Positions 1 through 8,221 are shown, numbered from the stretch's first letter. The stretch is DNA of 38,610 nucleotides from an uncultured Rickettsiales bacterium (GCA_905478245.1 CAJQHT010000044.1:1-38610); one strand, 5' to 3'. Numbers and translations are program-made. Notes: generated by a model not told the origin, from the letters alone.

Positions 1-217
1 ACTATATCGTTATAACCACCTACTTCCTTAAGGTTTTTCCTAAAATTTCTTCAGGATCAATATTGTATCCTGAAAAAAATTCTTGATATGCATTTATGAC
101 TCTTTTTGGAGTGTCTAGCAATCCTTCGCGATTGGGGTCTTCTCCAATCCAGGCTAATACTGTTTTTATAGCTGATTCTGCTTCTTGTCTTGTTGGTTTT
201 TTATTGTTTTTTGTCAT
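1..217 (-). pseudogene. folE: GTP cyclohydrolase I, N-terminal part, frameshifted (partial at window edge)
   Basis: GTP cyclohydrolase I makes 7,8-dihydroneopterin triphosphate, the first step of folate (pterin) synthesis. The 65 residues in frame match the N-terminal helical part of the family, including [15 protein letters not shown]. The frame then hits a TAG at 20-22, but the next frame continues with the expected family sequence [10 protein letters not shown] up to the window edge. The break is at a TTA AGG site near 28-33, where restoring one T in the run would rejoin the frames. The gene is therefore either a fresh pseudogene or carries a sequencing error; the catalytic zinc and His residues lie outside the window. 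It lies 81 bp downstream of pabA in the same direction, so the two probably form a folate unit. Confidence 0.85.
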
Positions 218-250
218 TTTAACAGATAGTTCAATTATTTTTTAAAAAAA

Positions 251-290
251 TATGATTTTATAATAGATAGTATGATTTTATAATAGATAG
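251..290. repeat. Exact tandem duplication of a 20-bp unit
   Basis: Two identical, adjacent 20-bp units (TATGATTTTATAATAGATAG) lie in the 81-bp gap between pabA and folE. Each unit contains TATAAT on the plus strand. The exact identity suggests a recent slippage or duplication event. Whether it changes folE expression cannot be told from the sequence. Confidence 0.9.
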
Positions 291-298
291 CTAGATTA

Positions 299-877
299 TT
301 AAAAACAATCTAAAAAATTCTTAATTAGGTTATGCCCATATTCCGAGGCTATTGATTCTGGATGAAATTGTAATCCGTAAATATCAAATTCTTTATGTTG
401 CACTGCCATTATAATATTGTCCTCAGTTTTTGCGGTTATATTTAGGCAATCAGGTATGGAATTATTTTCTATTATAAGAGAGTGATATCTGGTTGATTTA
501 AATGGAGATGGTATGTCTTTAAAAATACCAATATTATCGTGATAAATTTGGCTAATTTTGCCGTGCATTGGTTCGGTTTTGATTATTTTTCCACCAAATG
601 CCTGCCCTATTGTTTGATGTCCTAAACAAATTCCTAATATTGGAATCTTTCCTTTAAATTCATTTACTATATCGATACAGATGCCGGCTTCTTTAGGTGT
701 GCACGGCCCTGGTGATAAAATTATTGCTTCTGGATCTAATTCCTTAATTTCGTTTTTAGTAATTTTATCATTTCTTGTTACCATTATGTCATCTTTGTCG
801 TATCTATCGCTGCATTCTATCAGGTAGTGATATAGGTTAAATGTAAAGCTGTCGTAATTGTCAATTAGAATAATCAT
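299..877 (-). CDS. pabA: Aminodeoxychorismate/anthranilate synthase glutamine amidotransferase subunit
   Basis: This class I glutamine amidotransferase supplies ammonia from glutamine to a chorismate-using partner (PabB or TrpE). The protein is 192 residues, the usual single-domain length. It begins MIILIDNYDSFTFNL, the family hallmark. The nucleophile elbow GICLGHQ places the catalytic Cys at residue 84, and the HPE motif places His and Glu at about 172 and 174. Sequence alone does not separate PabA from TrpG. The downstream folE, a folP at 36605 and the absence of any tryptophan gene here favour the p-aminobenzoate (folate) role. No partner PabB gene is in the window. Confidence 0.9.
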   Translation of the reverse strand: MIILIDNYDSFTFNLYHYLIECSDRYDKDDIMVTRNDKITKNEIKELDPEAIILSPGPCTPKEAGICIDIVNEFKGKIPILGICLGHQTIGQAFGGKIIKTEPMHGKISQIYHDNIGIFKDIPSPFKSTRYHSLIIENNSIPDCLNITAKTEDNIIMAVQHKEFDIYGLQFHPESIASEYGHNLIKNFLDCF

Positions 878-989
878 ATTTTTATCATTGATATTTCTTA
901 TAGTGTCTGTTAAATTTAGAACTATTAAACTTTTATTACAATTAAATTATTAAACTTTCTTGCAGTTTTTTAAATCCTGCTTGGGGTAA
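878..989. other. Non-coding leader between pabA and the first repeat element
   Basis: This is the first part of a 320-bp gene-free stretch between the divergent pabA and ialB genes. It is AT-rich and must hold the pabA promoter, but I see no clean -35/-10 pair. The rest of the stretch (990-1153) is a complete repeat element, followed by a 44-bp ialB leader. Confidence 0.5.
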
Positions 990-1153
990 TACCAATAAAA
1001 TGGGTTAAAATAATAAATAATCTAACTTTATATTTTTTGATTAAAATCATAAAAAGCCTTGTTAAAATATATACATACTGACGACTCTTTTTTATAATTT
1101 TTCTTACAAAAAATATTTTGCCTGTATTATTCATTAAAGAATGGGATTTGGTA
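990..1153 (+). mobile_element. MITE-like element, near-complete copy 1
   Basis: This copy starts TACCAA and ends TTGGTA, and is flanked on both sides by TAA (987-989 and 1154-1156), a 3-bp target duplication. The interior matches the other copies (AATAATCTAACTT, AAAAAGCC, ACAAAAAATATTTTG, CATTAAAGA). About 10 bp of the left terminal repeat (the ATCCCATCTT part) are missing, which explains 164 bp rather than about 171. It lies between pabA and ialB and interrupts no gene. Confidence 0.85.
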
Positions 1154-1197
1154 TAAGTTAAAATATTATAAATATTCGTAATTTTACAAAATTTTCT

Positions 1198-1731
1198 ATG
1201 ATTATTGGCAGAAAAAATGGGATTAGATTATTCACTCTATTCTTATTGATTTTTTTATTAAATCCTAAATTTATTTTTGCTCAAATTATTGATAGTATTC
1301 ACTATTCTTGGCATGTTTTTGAATTTAAAGAAAAGATTGAAGATGAATTGGAGCCAATAAGAAGATGCTATATTATGTCTGATCCTAAAAATAGCCAAAC
1401 TAGCTATACAGGTAAAAGAGATGCATATTTGTCAGTTACTAGATTCGAAAATGAAAGAAAAGAAGAAGTTAGTATTTCTGCTGGTTTTGAATTTAAATTA
1501 AGCAGTAAGATTAATGTGGTTGTAGGAAATAAGGATTTTAAGTTTTTTACCAAATTTAATGCGGCTTGGTTGAATAGTGGATATAAGGATAAAGAATTTA
1601 TTGAAGAGATGTTAAAAAATGATTTCGTTAAGATAAGAAGTGATTCTGCTGTTGGTTCTTACGCTATTGATGAGTATTCCTTAAAGGGTTTTGCGCGTGC
1701 TTATAAAAGAATGAAAGAGCTCTGCCCTTAA
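1198..1731 (+). CDS. Secreted invasion-associated locus B (IalB) family protein
   Basis: This is a 177-residue exported protein. It has a basic N-terminus, a hydrophobic stretch at about 10-27 and a likely signal-peptidase site at FIFA|Q (after residue 28). The mature part has the IalB-family pattern: a tryptophan near the start (SWHVFEF), an RRCYIMSDPK segment, a central beta-rich region, an AAWLNSGY segment, and a C-terminal YSLKGFARAYKRMKELC. The two mature-domain Cys, one near the start and one at the very end, could form a disulfide. IalB was named from Bartonella, where it affects erythrocyte invasion; in other alphaproteobacteria its biochemical role is unknown. It is probably monocistronic, with repeat element copy 1 just upstream. 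Confidence 0.8.
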   Translation: MIIGRKNGIRLFTLFLLIFLLNPKFIFAQIIDSIHYSWHVFEFKEKIEDELEPIRRCYIMSDPKNSQTSYTGKRDAYLSVTRFENERKEEVSISAGFEFKLSSKINVVVGNKDFKFFTKFNAAWLNSGYKDKEFIEEMLKNDFVKIRSDSAVGSYAIDEYSLKGFARAYKRMKELCP

Positions 1732-1792
1732 AAAAAATAAGATCTCTATTTTGAAAGAGAAGGGTCAGTACTAATAAAATGTTTAAATAATT

Positions 1793-2902
1793 ATGATAAT
1801 AAAAAAAATTAACAATCAAAAAGATTTTGAGAATCTTTGTAAATCAATCACAAAAGATGATATAGTTGCCTTTGATCTTGAATTTATGCGCAATAAAACA
1901 TTTTATCCAATATTATGTTTAATTCAAATCAATATTTCTGATAAAGGAACATACATTATTGATCCATTTCTTGATAATTTTAATATCAAGCCTTTTGCTA
2001 AGATTTTACAGAATCGTAAAATAAAGAAAGTTTTACATTCTTCATTTCAGGATCTTATAGTTTTATTTCAAGAGACAAAAATCATTCCTCGGGCAACTTT
2101 TGATACGCAAATTATGGCTAATTTCTTAGGATTTGACTTTAATATTAGTTATGCAGCCATTGTTAAGGAATTTTTAAATGAAGAGATTAATAAAGAGCAG
2201 CAAGTAAGTAATTGGAAGAAAAGACCTTTACATGAGTCGCAGATAGAATATGCTGCCATTGATGTAAAATATTTGCTCAAGATATATAAAATAATGGAAT
2301 CCATGCTTGCTGATCAAGGAAAAATGAAATATTTTTTGAAGGAGATGAAAAATATTTTGAAAAAGAAAGAATATAACTTGGAAAAACAAGATCCTTTTAA
2401 GAAATTTTCTTTTATTAATAAAAATGCCCAATATCAATCTAGTGTAACAGCTTTAGTAAAATGGCGTGATGTTATTGCAAGAGAAAAGGATATTCCTCGT
2501 AGTTTTGTGCTGAAAGACTTAGCTTTGGACAGAATGGCAAAAAAAATTCCTGATAATATCAGTAATCTGGATAAGATATTAAATATATATAATATTAATA
2601 AAAAACCCAATATTAAACAAGATATATTGAATCTATTACAAAAATCACGATTAAGCCCCAAGAAAGCCAAGAAAATTAAATTAGAGGCCTATAAAATGAG
2701 GGCTAGACATCAGAAAATTTATCAGAATGCTCAAGATATATTATTAAGTAATTCTGAGGAATCTAAAATTAGCTCAAAATTTATAATTAATAGCCCTGAT
2801 TTAAAAGATATAATTTTAGGAAATATTAGTCTAAAAAAAATCTTATTTGGCTGGAGATATAAAATATTTGGCAAGGATCTGAAATATTTTTTAAAGAATT
2901 GA
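1793..2902 (+). CDS. rnd: Ribonuclease D
   Basis: RNase D is a 3'-5' exoribonuclease that trims tRNA and other stable RNA precursors in the cytoplasm. The 369-residue protein has the DEDD exonuclease fold first. Exo I is AFDLEFMR (D28, E30), Exo II is SSFQDL (D88), and Exo III is YAAID (Y153, D157), so it is the DEDDy type. An HRDC domain follows at about 215-290 (WRDVIAREKDIPRSFVLKD). The length is usual. It is the first gene of a tight run, with coaE starting 1 bp after its stop. The ATG has no clear Shine-Dalgarno. Confidence 0.93.
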   Translation: MIIKKINNQKDFENLCKSITKDDIVAFDLEFMRNKTFYPILCLIQINISDKGTYIIDPFLDNFNIKPFAKILQNRKIKKVLHSSFQDLIVLFQETKIIPRATFDTQIMANFLGFDFNISYAAIVKEFLNEEINKEQQVSNWKKRPLHESQIEYAAIDVKYLLKIYKIMESMLADQGKMKYFLKEMKNILKKKEYNLEKQDPFKKFSFINKNAQYQSSVTALVKWRDVIAREKDIPRSFVLKDLALDRMAKKIPDNISNLDKILNIYNINKKPNIKQDILNLLQKSRLSPKKAKKIKLEAYKMRARHQKIYQNAQDILLSNSEESKISSKFIINSPDLKDIILGNISLKKILFGWRYKIFGKDLKYFLKN

Positions 2903-2903
2903 T

Positions 2904-3518
2904 ATGTTAATAATTGGCTTAAGTGGTACCGTAGCAAGTGGTAAGAATTTTATAGCTAATATATTTAAAGATTTTGGTGCGGTAGTCTTTGACGCTGACT
3001 TGGAAGTGCATAAACTTTTAAGCAATGATGATGAAATTATCAAGAAAATTGCACAATATTTTCCAAAAGCTGTCATTAGCAATAAAATTAATAGAGAAAT
3101 ACTTGGCGGTCTTGTCTTTGTAAATAAAGAAAATTTAATAATTCTAGAGAATATTATTCATCCAGAAATTACCAATATGCGTCAAAAATTTATTTCTAAT
3201 GCTAAGTTGGAAAATAATTCAATGGTAATATTAAATATTCCATTATTATTTGAAAAAAAAATATATAAGGAGTGTGATTATAATATTTTAATTAAATCTT
3301 CGGTTTCTTTGCAAAGAGCGCGCTTTATTGCTCGTGAAGTAAAGAAAAATCCTGATTTAAATAAAAATGATATTATTGCTAAATTTGAAAATATATTGCA
3401 AAATCAATCAGAAAATTCTCAAAAAGAGAAGTTGGCAGATTTTATATTGCAAAATAATCAAGATAAAAGCATTCTTTTAAAAAATATAAAAGAAATTTTT
3501 AATAACATTAATAAATAA
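2904..3518 (+). CDS. coaE: Dephospho-CoA kinase
   Basis: CoaE phosphorylates the ribose 3'-OH of dephospho-CoA, the last step of coenzyme A synthesis. The 204 residues match the family in length and order: a P-loop at 8-15, a FDADLEVHKL segment at about 29-38 (substrate Asp), the lid region, and LNIPLLFEKK at about 112. The P-loop reads GTVASGKN, with Asn where Ser or Thr normally coordinates Mg2+. That residue is odd but the rest of the protein is intact, so I expect a functional enzyme. It starts 1 bp after rnd and ends 9 bp before tpiA, so translation is probably coupled. Confidence 0.92.
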   Translation: MLIIGLSGTVASGKNFIANIFKDFGAVVFDADLEVHKLLSNDDEIIKKIAQYFPKAVISNKINREILGGLVFVNKENLIILENIIHPEITNMRQKFISNAKLENNSMVILNIPLLFEKKIYKECDYNILIKSSVSLQRARFIAREVKKNPDLNKNDIIAKFENILQNQSENSQKEKLADFILQNNQDKSILLKNIKEIFNNINK

Positions 3519-3527
3519 TTCAAGAAA

Positions 3528-4391
3528 ATGACTAAAAATATTATTATTGCTAATTGGAAGATGAATCAATCATTTGATGAAGCTGAGAAATGGCTGAATG
3601 AATTTGGTGATGTTATGGCAAAATCAGTAACTTTACCGGATGTTGTTTTATGTCCACCTGTAATATTAATGGATTATATTGATGAGCTTTTACTATCAGA
3701 TGAATTGGATATTTTGCAAGAAAAAGATAAAAATATAGAAGAGTTGGAGGAAAAAGAGCTTGAGATTTTGACGGCTGGAATCAGGGTGCTGAATCTTGGG
3801 GGGCAAGATTGCGCTATTGAGCAAGAAGGCGCATTTACTGGTGATATTAGTGCAAAAATGCTAAAAGACGCAGGTTGTAATTATGTTATTATAGGTCATT
3901 CGGAAAGAAGGCGACATCATTTTGAAAATAACGAAATTGTTAGAAAAAAAGCCCTAGCAGCTTTAGATCAAGAGCTATTGCCAATTTTATGTATTGGGGA
4001 GTCTTTGGAATTAAGGCAGAATGGCAATTATCTTAATTTTATTAAAGAGCAAATCGAAAACTCTATACCTAAAGATACAGATGTTAATGATTTAGTAATT
4101 GCTTATGAGCCGGTTTGGTCAATTGGAACTGGTAAGGTTCCATCTATTTCCGACATTTCAGAAGTGGCGGATTTTATTTGGCAAGAAATTTCTGGCAATA
4201 AGGATTTTGCTAAAATTAAGAATTTTAGAATTGTTTATGGCGGTTCAGTTACTCTTGATAATTCTAAAGAAATATTAGAAATTAATAATATTGCTGGGCT
4301 TTTAATTGGTGGCGCCAGTCTTAAGGCTGATATTTTTGCTAATATTGTAAATTTGAGTGTTGGAAAGAATAATTCCAAAACCCATCTTTAA
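3528..4391 (+). CDS. tpiA: Triosephosphate isomerase
   Basis: TpiA interconverts dihydroxyacetone phosphate and glyceraldehyde 3-phosphate. The active-site residues are present: K11 in NWKMNQ, H124 in IIGHSERR and E194 in AYEPVWSIGTG, followed by the YGGSV phosphate-binding loop and GLLIGGASL. At 287 residues it is longer than the usual 250 or so. About 25-30 extra residues, very acidic (EEDK-rich), sit at about 56-82 before the conserved GGQDC. The last six codons (part of N282, then SKTHL and the stop) lie in the left terminal repeat of a MITE-like element, which has replaced the original 3' end. It is third in the rnd-coaE-tpiA run. Confidence 0.95.
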   Translation: MTKNIIIANWKMNQSFDEAEKWLNEFGDVMAKSVTLPDVVLCPPVILMDYIDELLLSDELDILQEKDKNIEELEEKELEILTAGIRVLNLGGQDCAIEQEGAFTGDISAKMLKDAGCNYVIIGHSERRRHHFENNEIVRKKALAALDQELLPILCIGESLELRQNGNYLNFIKEQIENSIPKDTDVNDLVIAYEPVWSIGTGKVPSISDISEVADFIWQEISGNKDFAKIKNFRIVYGGSVTLDNSKEILEINNIAGLLIGGASLKADIFANIVNLSVGKNNSKTHL

Positions 4392-4461
4392 AATCATTAA
4401 AAGTAATAAATAATCTAACTTCATATCTTATTACATCGTTCACTAAAGATGGATTTTGGTA
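4373..4461 (+). mobile_element. MITE-like element, internally deleted copy 2
   Basis: Both terminal repeats are present. The left end reads CCAAAACCCATCTTTAAA and the right end, reverse-complemented, TACCAAAATCCATCTTTAG. Only about 50 bp remain between them, including TAATAAATAATCTAACTT, and the central hairpin is lost. It begins inside tpiA and supplies its stop codon. The left flank is TAA and the right flank TTG, so the duplication is no longer exact. Confidence 0.75.
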
Positions 4462-4688
4462 TTGCTCATTTCTATTTGCTGGGACATATCAAATTCTTGA
4501 TTATTTAAAAAAAATATGTAAGAAAAAAGGATGTTACGCTAGATAAATAAAAGCTTAGTAGCTGTTTTAAGAAAGTAAAAATATTAAAAAATTAGAGGAT
4601 TATTTTAATTTGATTTGTAACAGTCTCTTGATATATTTATAACTCTCCTGCATTTTTATATAAAATAATTGGTTCATGTCTATAAAAT
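4462..4688. other. Non-coding spacer, convergent gene ends
   Basis: This AT-rich spacer lies between the repeat at the end of tpiA and the 3' end of the decarboxylase pseudogene on the other strand. I see no open frame with family resemblance, no strong hairpin and no promoter here. Confidence 0.4.
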
Positions 4689-5888
4689 CTATGGACGAGA
4701 TTCGCTAATGATAATTTTCTTAACTTCACCAAATCCATTAAAATTTGTGCGAGAAACCTCGCTATAGGCTCCTAACTTATCAAGTGAAATCCAATCACCA
4801 ACTTGTGCATCTTTTGGTAACATAAAAGGTCCTTTCATCATATCAACAGAATCACATGTTGGTCCTGCAAAGCGAAAAGGCATCAATTCCTCTTTGTAAT
4901 CATTTTCATAATTATGCCCTTCTTTTCTTATAAGGCGGGCTGGATAAGATAAGCCAATAGATCCTCCTGCCTCAAATAGGCCACCATAGGTACCATCATT
5001 AATATAAAGAATATCATCCTTCTTGCCCTCAATGCGAACCACTAAAGAACCGCCATTAGCCACTAGCCCACGCCCAGCTTCACATAATAGATTTACATTC
5101 TCTAAGCCTACATCGTCTAGGGCATTGGTAATAACATCCATATAGTTCTTAAGTGGCAGTAAAGGTTTGTTTATATTTAAGTCAGCGGGAAATCCTCCTC
5201 CAATATCTAAAGATTCAATAGTTACTCCGCTTTTTGCCACAAGATTTGCTACGTAGCGTATGGTAGTACCATAAATTTCTGGATCTATACAATTGTGTGC
5301 CAACATGAAAAGACACACCTAGAGATTTATATCTCAGGCGACAGGCTTTTAACAAAGAAACTGCGTCATCAAGTTTGGCGCCAAATTTAGTTGAAAAATC
5401 CTTGGCCACATTGCCTCCAGACAAGCCGATACGCACAAAGAGTTCTAAATCTTGAGCTTCTGGTAGAGTTTGCATAATTTTGTCAAGCTCGCCGCGACAA
5501 TCAAGCACAAAGGATCTGACGTCATGAGTATAATAAGCTGCAAAAATAGCTTCTGGAGATTTAATGGGGTGCATAAAGTAAATATTGGCTAGAGGTAATA
5601 ATTTGTGGATTAATTTAATTTCACCTAGTGAGGCAGCATCAAAACAATTAATGCCAAGAATTTAAGGAAGATCTTGTCTGGATTGCATTTTACCGCATAC
5701 ATAGTTTTACCAGGAACCAGCTCCACAAAATCCTGAGCTTGTTTTTGAATTAAATTTGTTTCAATTACTGAGATTGGAATTGATGAATTTAACTTTCGGA
5801 TCGAGTCATCACTTATGCCAAAGTGGCCATCGCCAAGAGTGGGTTTGTTAATAGTTGATTTTATTGTCTTGATTAAATCTAGCAGCAT
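4689..5888 (-). pseudogene. Ornithine/lysine/diaminopimelate-type PLP decarboxylase, frameshifted twice
   Basis: This is a fold-III (alanine racemase-like) decarboxylase, closest in pattern to ornithine decarboxylase, which makes putrescine. Family motifs run in order but across three frames: the PLP lysine in YAVKCNPD, then CFDAASLGEI, FHVGTQ, IGGGFPA, EAGRGLVA and GPTCDSVDMM with the catalytic Cys-Asp. The first break is near 5661-5663, where loss of one A in a run separates IFLK from ILGINCFDAAS. The second is near 5291-5294, where one extra T separates HVGTQ from CIDPEIYG. Repairing both gives about 399 residues, normal for the family. The likely start is the ATG at 5888, preceded by AAAGGA; a GTG at 5918 is possible. 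All catalytic residues survive, so inactivation is recent, or these are assembly errors. Confidence 0.88.
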
Positions 5889-6069
5889 ATTCCTTTCATA
5901 TAATGGTATTGATAACACAAACCGTTGCCAAGTGAGGAATTTCCTCAGGTTAACTAAAATTCACGTCATTACATTACCAATAAAGGAATCTGTATGTGCG
6001 TTGAAAATAAAATATATATTTTATTTTAATAATCAAGAAAAAACTAGTTTAAAAATATAACTTTGTAAG

Positions 6070-6954
6070 TTAAGGTTTTATCAGTCTCTTGATCAAGGAT
6101 AAAGCTATTCCACTAGCATTACACTCTGGATGAAACTGGGTTAACAAAAACATTTTAGGATGATTTTTATGCTCAACCGCCTCAATAATTCCATCTGGAG
6201 AAGTGGCAACTATTTTTAACTTATCAGAAATGTTTTCTGCAAAACATCCTTGGTGATGAATGCTTAATTCCTTTATGTTCTTTAAATCAATATTTGAGTC
6301 TTGCTCTTTATAAATCTGAGCAAGCAATGAGTTTTCCTCTACTGTCATTGAGTGAGTTCCTTGATATAGGCCATTCTTCCTTTCTCCATTTATAATTTGC
6401 TCAAAATTATTCTCAAAATCCTGCAGCTCATCATCTGTCATATCCTTTAAATCTTTATCATGGTGAGGATTATCTTCTCCAATAATTCTAGGATCATCTG
6501 GTAAGTGCTGCACTAATGAGCCGCCTAGAACAGCATTTATTAGTTGCATTCCTCCACATATTCCAAGAACTGAAATATCTTTCTTTTTTAATGCATATTG
6601 TAGCATCTTTATTTCCGTTTCTTGTCTTACGTTTAATTTATTTTGAGGCAGCCTTCTTTTAGTTTCTGGATGAATTTGTGATACCCCATAAAGACCAGGA
6701 TTAATATCTCTTTTATTGCCAGGAAATATCAAGGCATCACAGCTTTGTAAAATATTATCTACTTTCCCTAAATGAGCATCAATAGCCTTATCTAATTCTT
6801 TGTAACTAGCTGATTTGTCCCTAAGTATATTTTGATTTAAATACATGGGAATCAATACAGGAATAGCTCCGCATATTTCAATGAGTTTAACAATAAGTCG
6901 ACACCTCATTATGTCAGTGTCATCAGTGATTCCGATTCTAAATTTATTTTTCAT
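6070..6954 (-). CDS. PuuD-like gamma-glutamyl hydrolase (peptidase C26, class I glutamine amidotransferase fold)
   Basis: The 294-residue protein has the class I amidotransferase fold used as a stand-alone hydrolase, as in PuuD, which cleaves gamma-glutamyl-GABA. It starts RIGITDDTD and has an oxyanion segment LIFPGNKRDINP. The nucleophile C133 is in LGICGGMQ, with IHHQGC at about 227-232 and the catalytic His-Glu in QFHPE (about 275-277). PuuD in E. coli belongs to putrescine breakdown, and the gene sits beside the broken ornithine decarboxylase, so a link to polyamine handling is reasonable. The exact substrate is not provable from sequence. It is divergent from the RimK-type gene with 89 bp between them. 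Confidence 0.8.
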   Translation of the reverse strand: MKNKFRIGITDDTDIMRCRLIVKLIEICGAIPVLIPMYLNQNILRDKSASYKELDKAIDAHLGKVDNILQSCDALIFPGNKRDINPGLYGVSQIHPETKRRLPQNKLNVRQETEIKMLQYALKKKDISVLGICGGMQLINAVLGGSLVQHLPDDPRIIGEDNPHHDKDLKDMTDDELQDFENNFEQIINGERKNGLYQGTHSMTVEENSLLAQIYKEQDSNIDLKNIKELSIHHQGCFAENISDKLKIVATSPDGIIEAVEHKNHPKMFLLTQFHPECNASGIALSLIKRLIKP

Positions 6955-7043
6955 TTTTTAATTAAATTTATTTGTGTATTTAATTATTGCGAAGTAATAT
7001 TAAACTTATATTTATTAAATTAACAATATTTATTTACAAATAA

Positions 7044-7919
7044 ATGAAAATAGGATTATTAGTATCAGAAAAGGGATTATATTCCCATAAAAGACTAAAA
7101 GAAGAGGCGGAAAAAAGAGGTCATAAATTTAGGATCATTAACCTTGCCGAATGTTTTGTTAATATCACTAATGATACGCCAACAATTTATGATAAAAATG
7201 GCAAACCAATTAGAGACTTAGATGCTGTTATTCCAAGAATTGAGCCTTCTATTACTTTTTATGGTACAGCCCTGCTTAGGCAGTTTGAAATGCAGGGAGT
7301 ATATTCTTTAAATAGTTCTGTGGCCGTTCTGAACGCTAGAGATAAGCTAAAATCATTACAAATTTTAGCAAAGAATGATATTCCAATGCCATCAACTGGC
7401 ATCGCAAATTCTCCAACTACCATTGATGCAATTATTAAATCTCTTGGAGGAGCTCCATTGATAATTAAATTAGTTGAAGGAACTGAAGGGGAAGGAGTAG
7501 TTCTGGCTGAAACAGATAGTGCTGCAAGAAGTGTTATTTCAGCGTTCAAACAACTTCATGCCAATGTAATTGTGCAAGAGTTCATTAAAGAATCTAGTGG
7601 TAGAGACCTAAGATGTTTTGTTATTGGCAATAAAGTTGTTGCCTCGATGGAAAGAATTGCTAATGAAGGTGAGTATAGAGCAAACTATCACCTTGGGGCA
7701 ACTGTGCAGCCAGTTACTATTACTAAAGAAGAAAGGGCTATGGCTATTAAAGCAAGTAAGGTGATGGGTATGGATGTTTCAGGTGTTGATATTTTGAGAT
7801 CAAATCGTGGGTCACTTGTTCTTGAGATAAACTCCTCTCCGGGTCTTGAGGGAATTGAGAAAGCTACTCAAAAGAATATTGCAGGCTTTATAATTGAGTA
7901 TATTGAGAAGAATGTCTAG
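7044..7919 (+). CDS. rimK: RimK-type ATP-grasp glutamate ligase
   Basis: RimK adds glutamate residues to the C-terminus of ribosomal protein S6 and can make poly-alpha-glutamate. The 291 residues align along the whole family length (about 300). It begins MKIGLLVSEKGLYSHKRLKEE, has VIPRIEPSITFYGTALLRQFE in the pre-ATP domain, then the ATP-grasp domain with LIIKLVEGTEGEGV, VQEFIKESSGRDLRCFVIG, and Mg-binding VDILRSNRGSLVLEINSSPGLEGIE. This motif set fits RimK better than glutathione synthetase or MptN/CofF, but the acceptor is inferred. It ends in a 302-bp convergent gap facing ftsY. Confidence 0.85.
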   Translation: MKIGLLVSEKGLYSHKRLKEEAEKRGHKFRIINLAECFVNITNDTPTIYDKNGKPIRDLDAVIPRIEPSITFYGTALLRQFEMQGVYSLNSSVAVLNARDKLKSLQILAKNDIPMPSTGIANSPTTIDAIIKSLGGAPLIIKLVEGTEGEGVVLAETDSAARSVISAFKQLHANVIVQEFIKESSGRDLRCFVIGNKVVASMERIANEGEYRANYHLGATVQPVTITKEERAMAIKASKVMGMDVSGVDILRSNRGSLVLEINSSPGLEGIEKATQKNIAGFIIEYIEKNV

Positions 7920-8005
7920 GTCTTGAGTGGAATTCTAAGCTTTTTTGTCCGACCCATCATTGTTGTATGAATTATGTTCTATTTTGTGATAAAATCACTA
8001 CTACC

Positions 8006-8089
8006 TACCTGACCCATTTAGATTTGAGTTAATATAAAGGCTGTATTTACGACAGTACCCTATATAGAATTATAGATTGGGATTTGGTA
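8006..8089 (+). repeat. Decayed MITE-like copy 3 (short form)
   Basis: The right end GATTGGGATTTGGTA is well kept. The left end TACCTGACCCATTTAGATTT is a poor but recognisable match to the terminal repeat. The interior keeps AAAGGCTGT...ACGACA, similar to the stem of the central hairpin. Total about 84 bp, like the short copy at tpiA. Confidence 0.45.
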
Positions 8090-8170
8090 TTATATAATAG
8101 CCTTGTTAGTAGTTTACCACAAGTTAAATGCTAGAAAATTAGATGATTGTTTAGAAATAGGATTCAGTAG

Positions 8171-8221
8171 TACCAAAAAATATTTTGTTATACTTGTCCT
8201 GTTGAGGAATAGAGTTTGGTA
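8171..8221 (+). repeat. Right-half MITE-like fragment abutting the ftsY stop codon
   Basis: It contains the family segment AAAAAATATTTTGTTATA and ends GTTTGGTA. The next three bases, TTA, are the reverse-strand stop codon (TAA) of ftsY and also fit the target-duplication pattern of the family. The left half is missing. Confidence 0.6.

Larger units (their letters stand above)
7920..8221. other. Gene-free convergent gap built largely of decayed repeat elements
   Basis: This 302-bp gap between the ends of rimK and ftsY has no convincing open frame. From about 8006 to the rimK-distal edge it is mostly remnants of the MITE-like family. 7920-8005 contains TTGTGATAAAATCAC, a short palindrome (GTGAT/ATCAC), whose role, if any, is unclear. 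Confidence 0.5.

Noticed and set aside
1732-1792. Terminator after ialB (TCTCT...AGAGA)
   Set aside because: The stem is only about five base pairs and no T-run follows.
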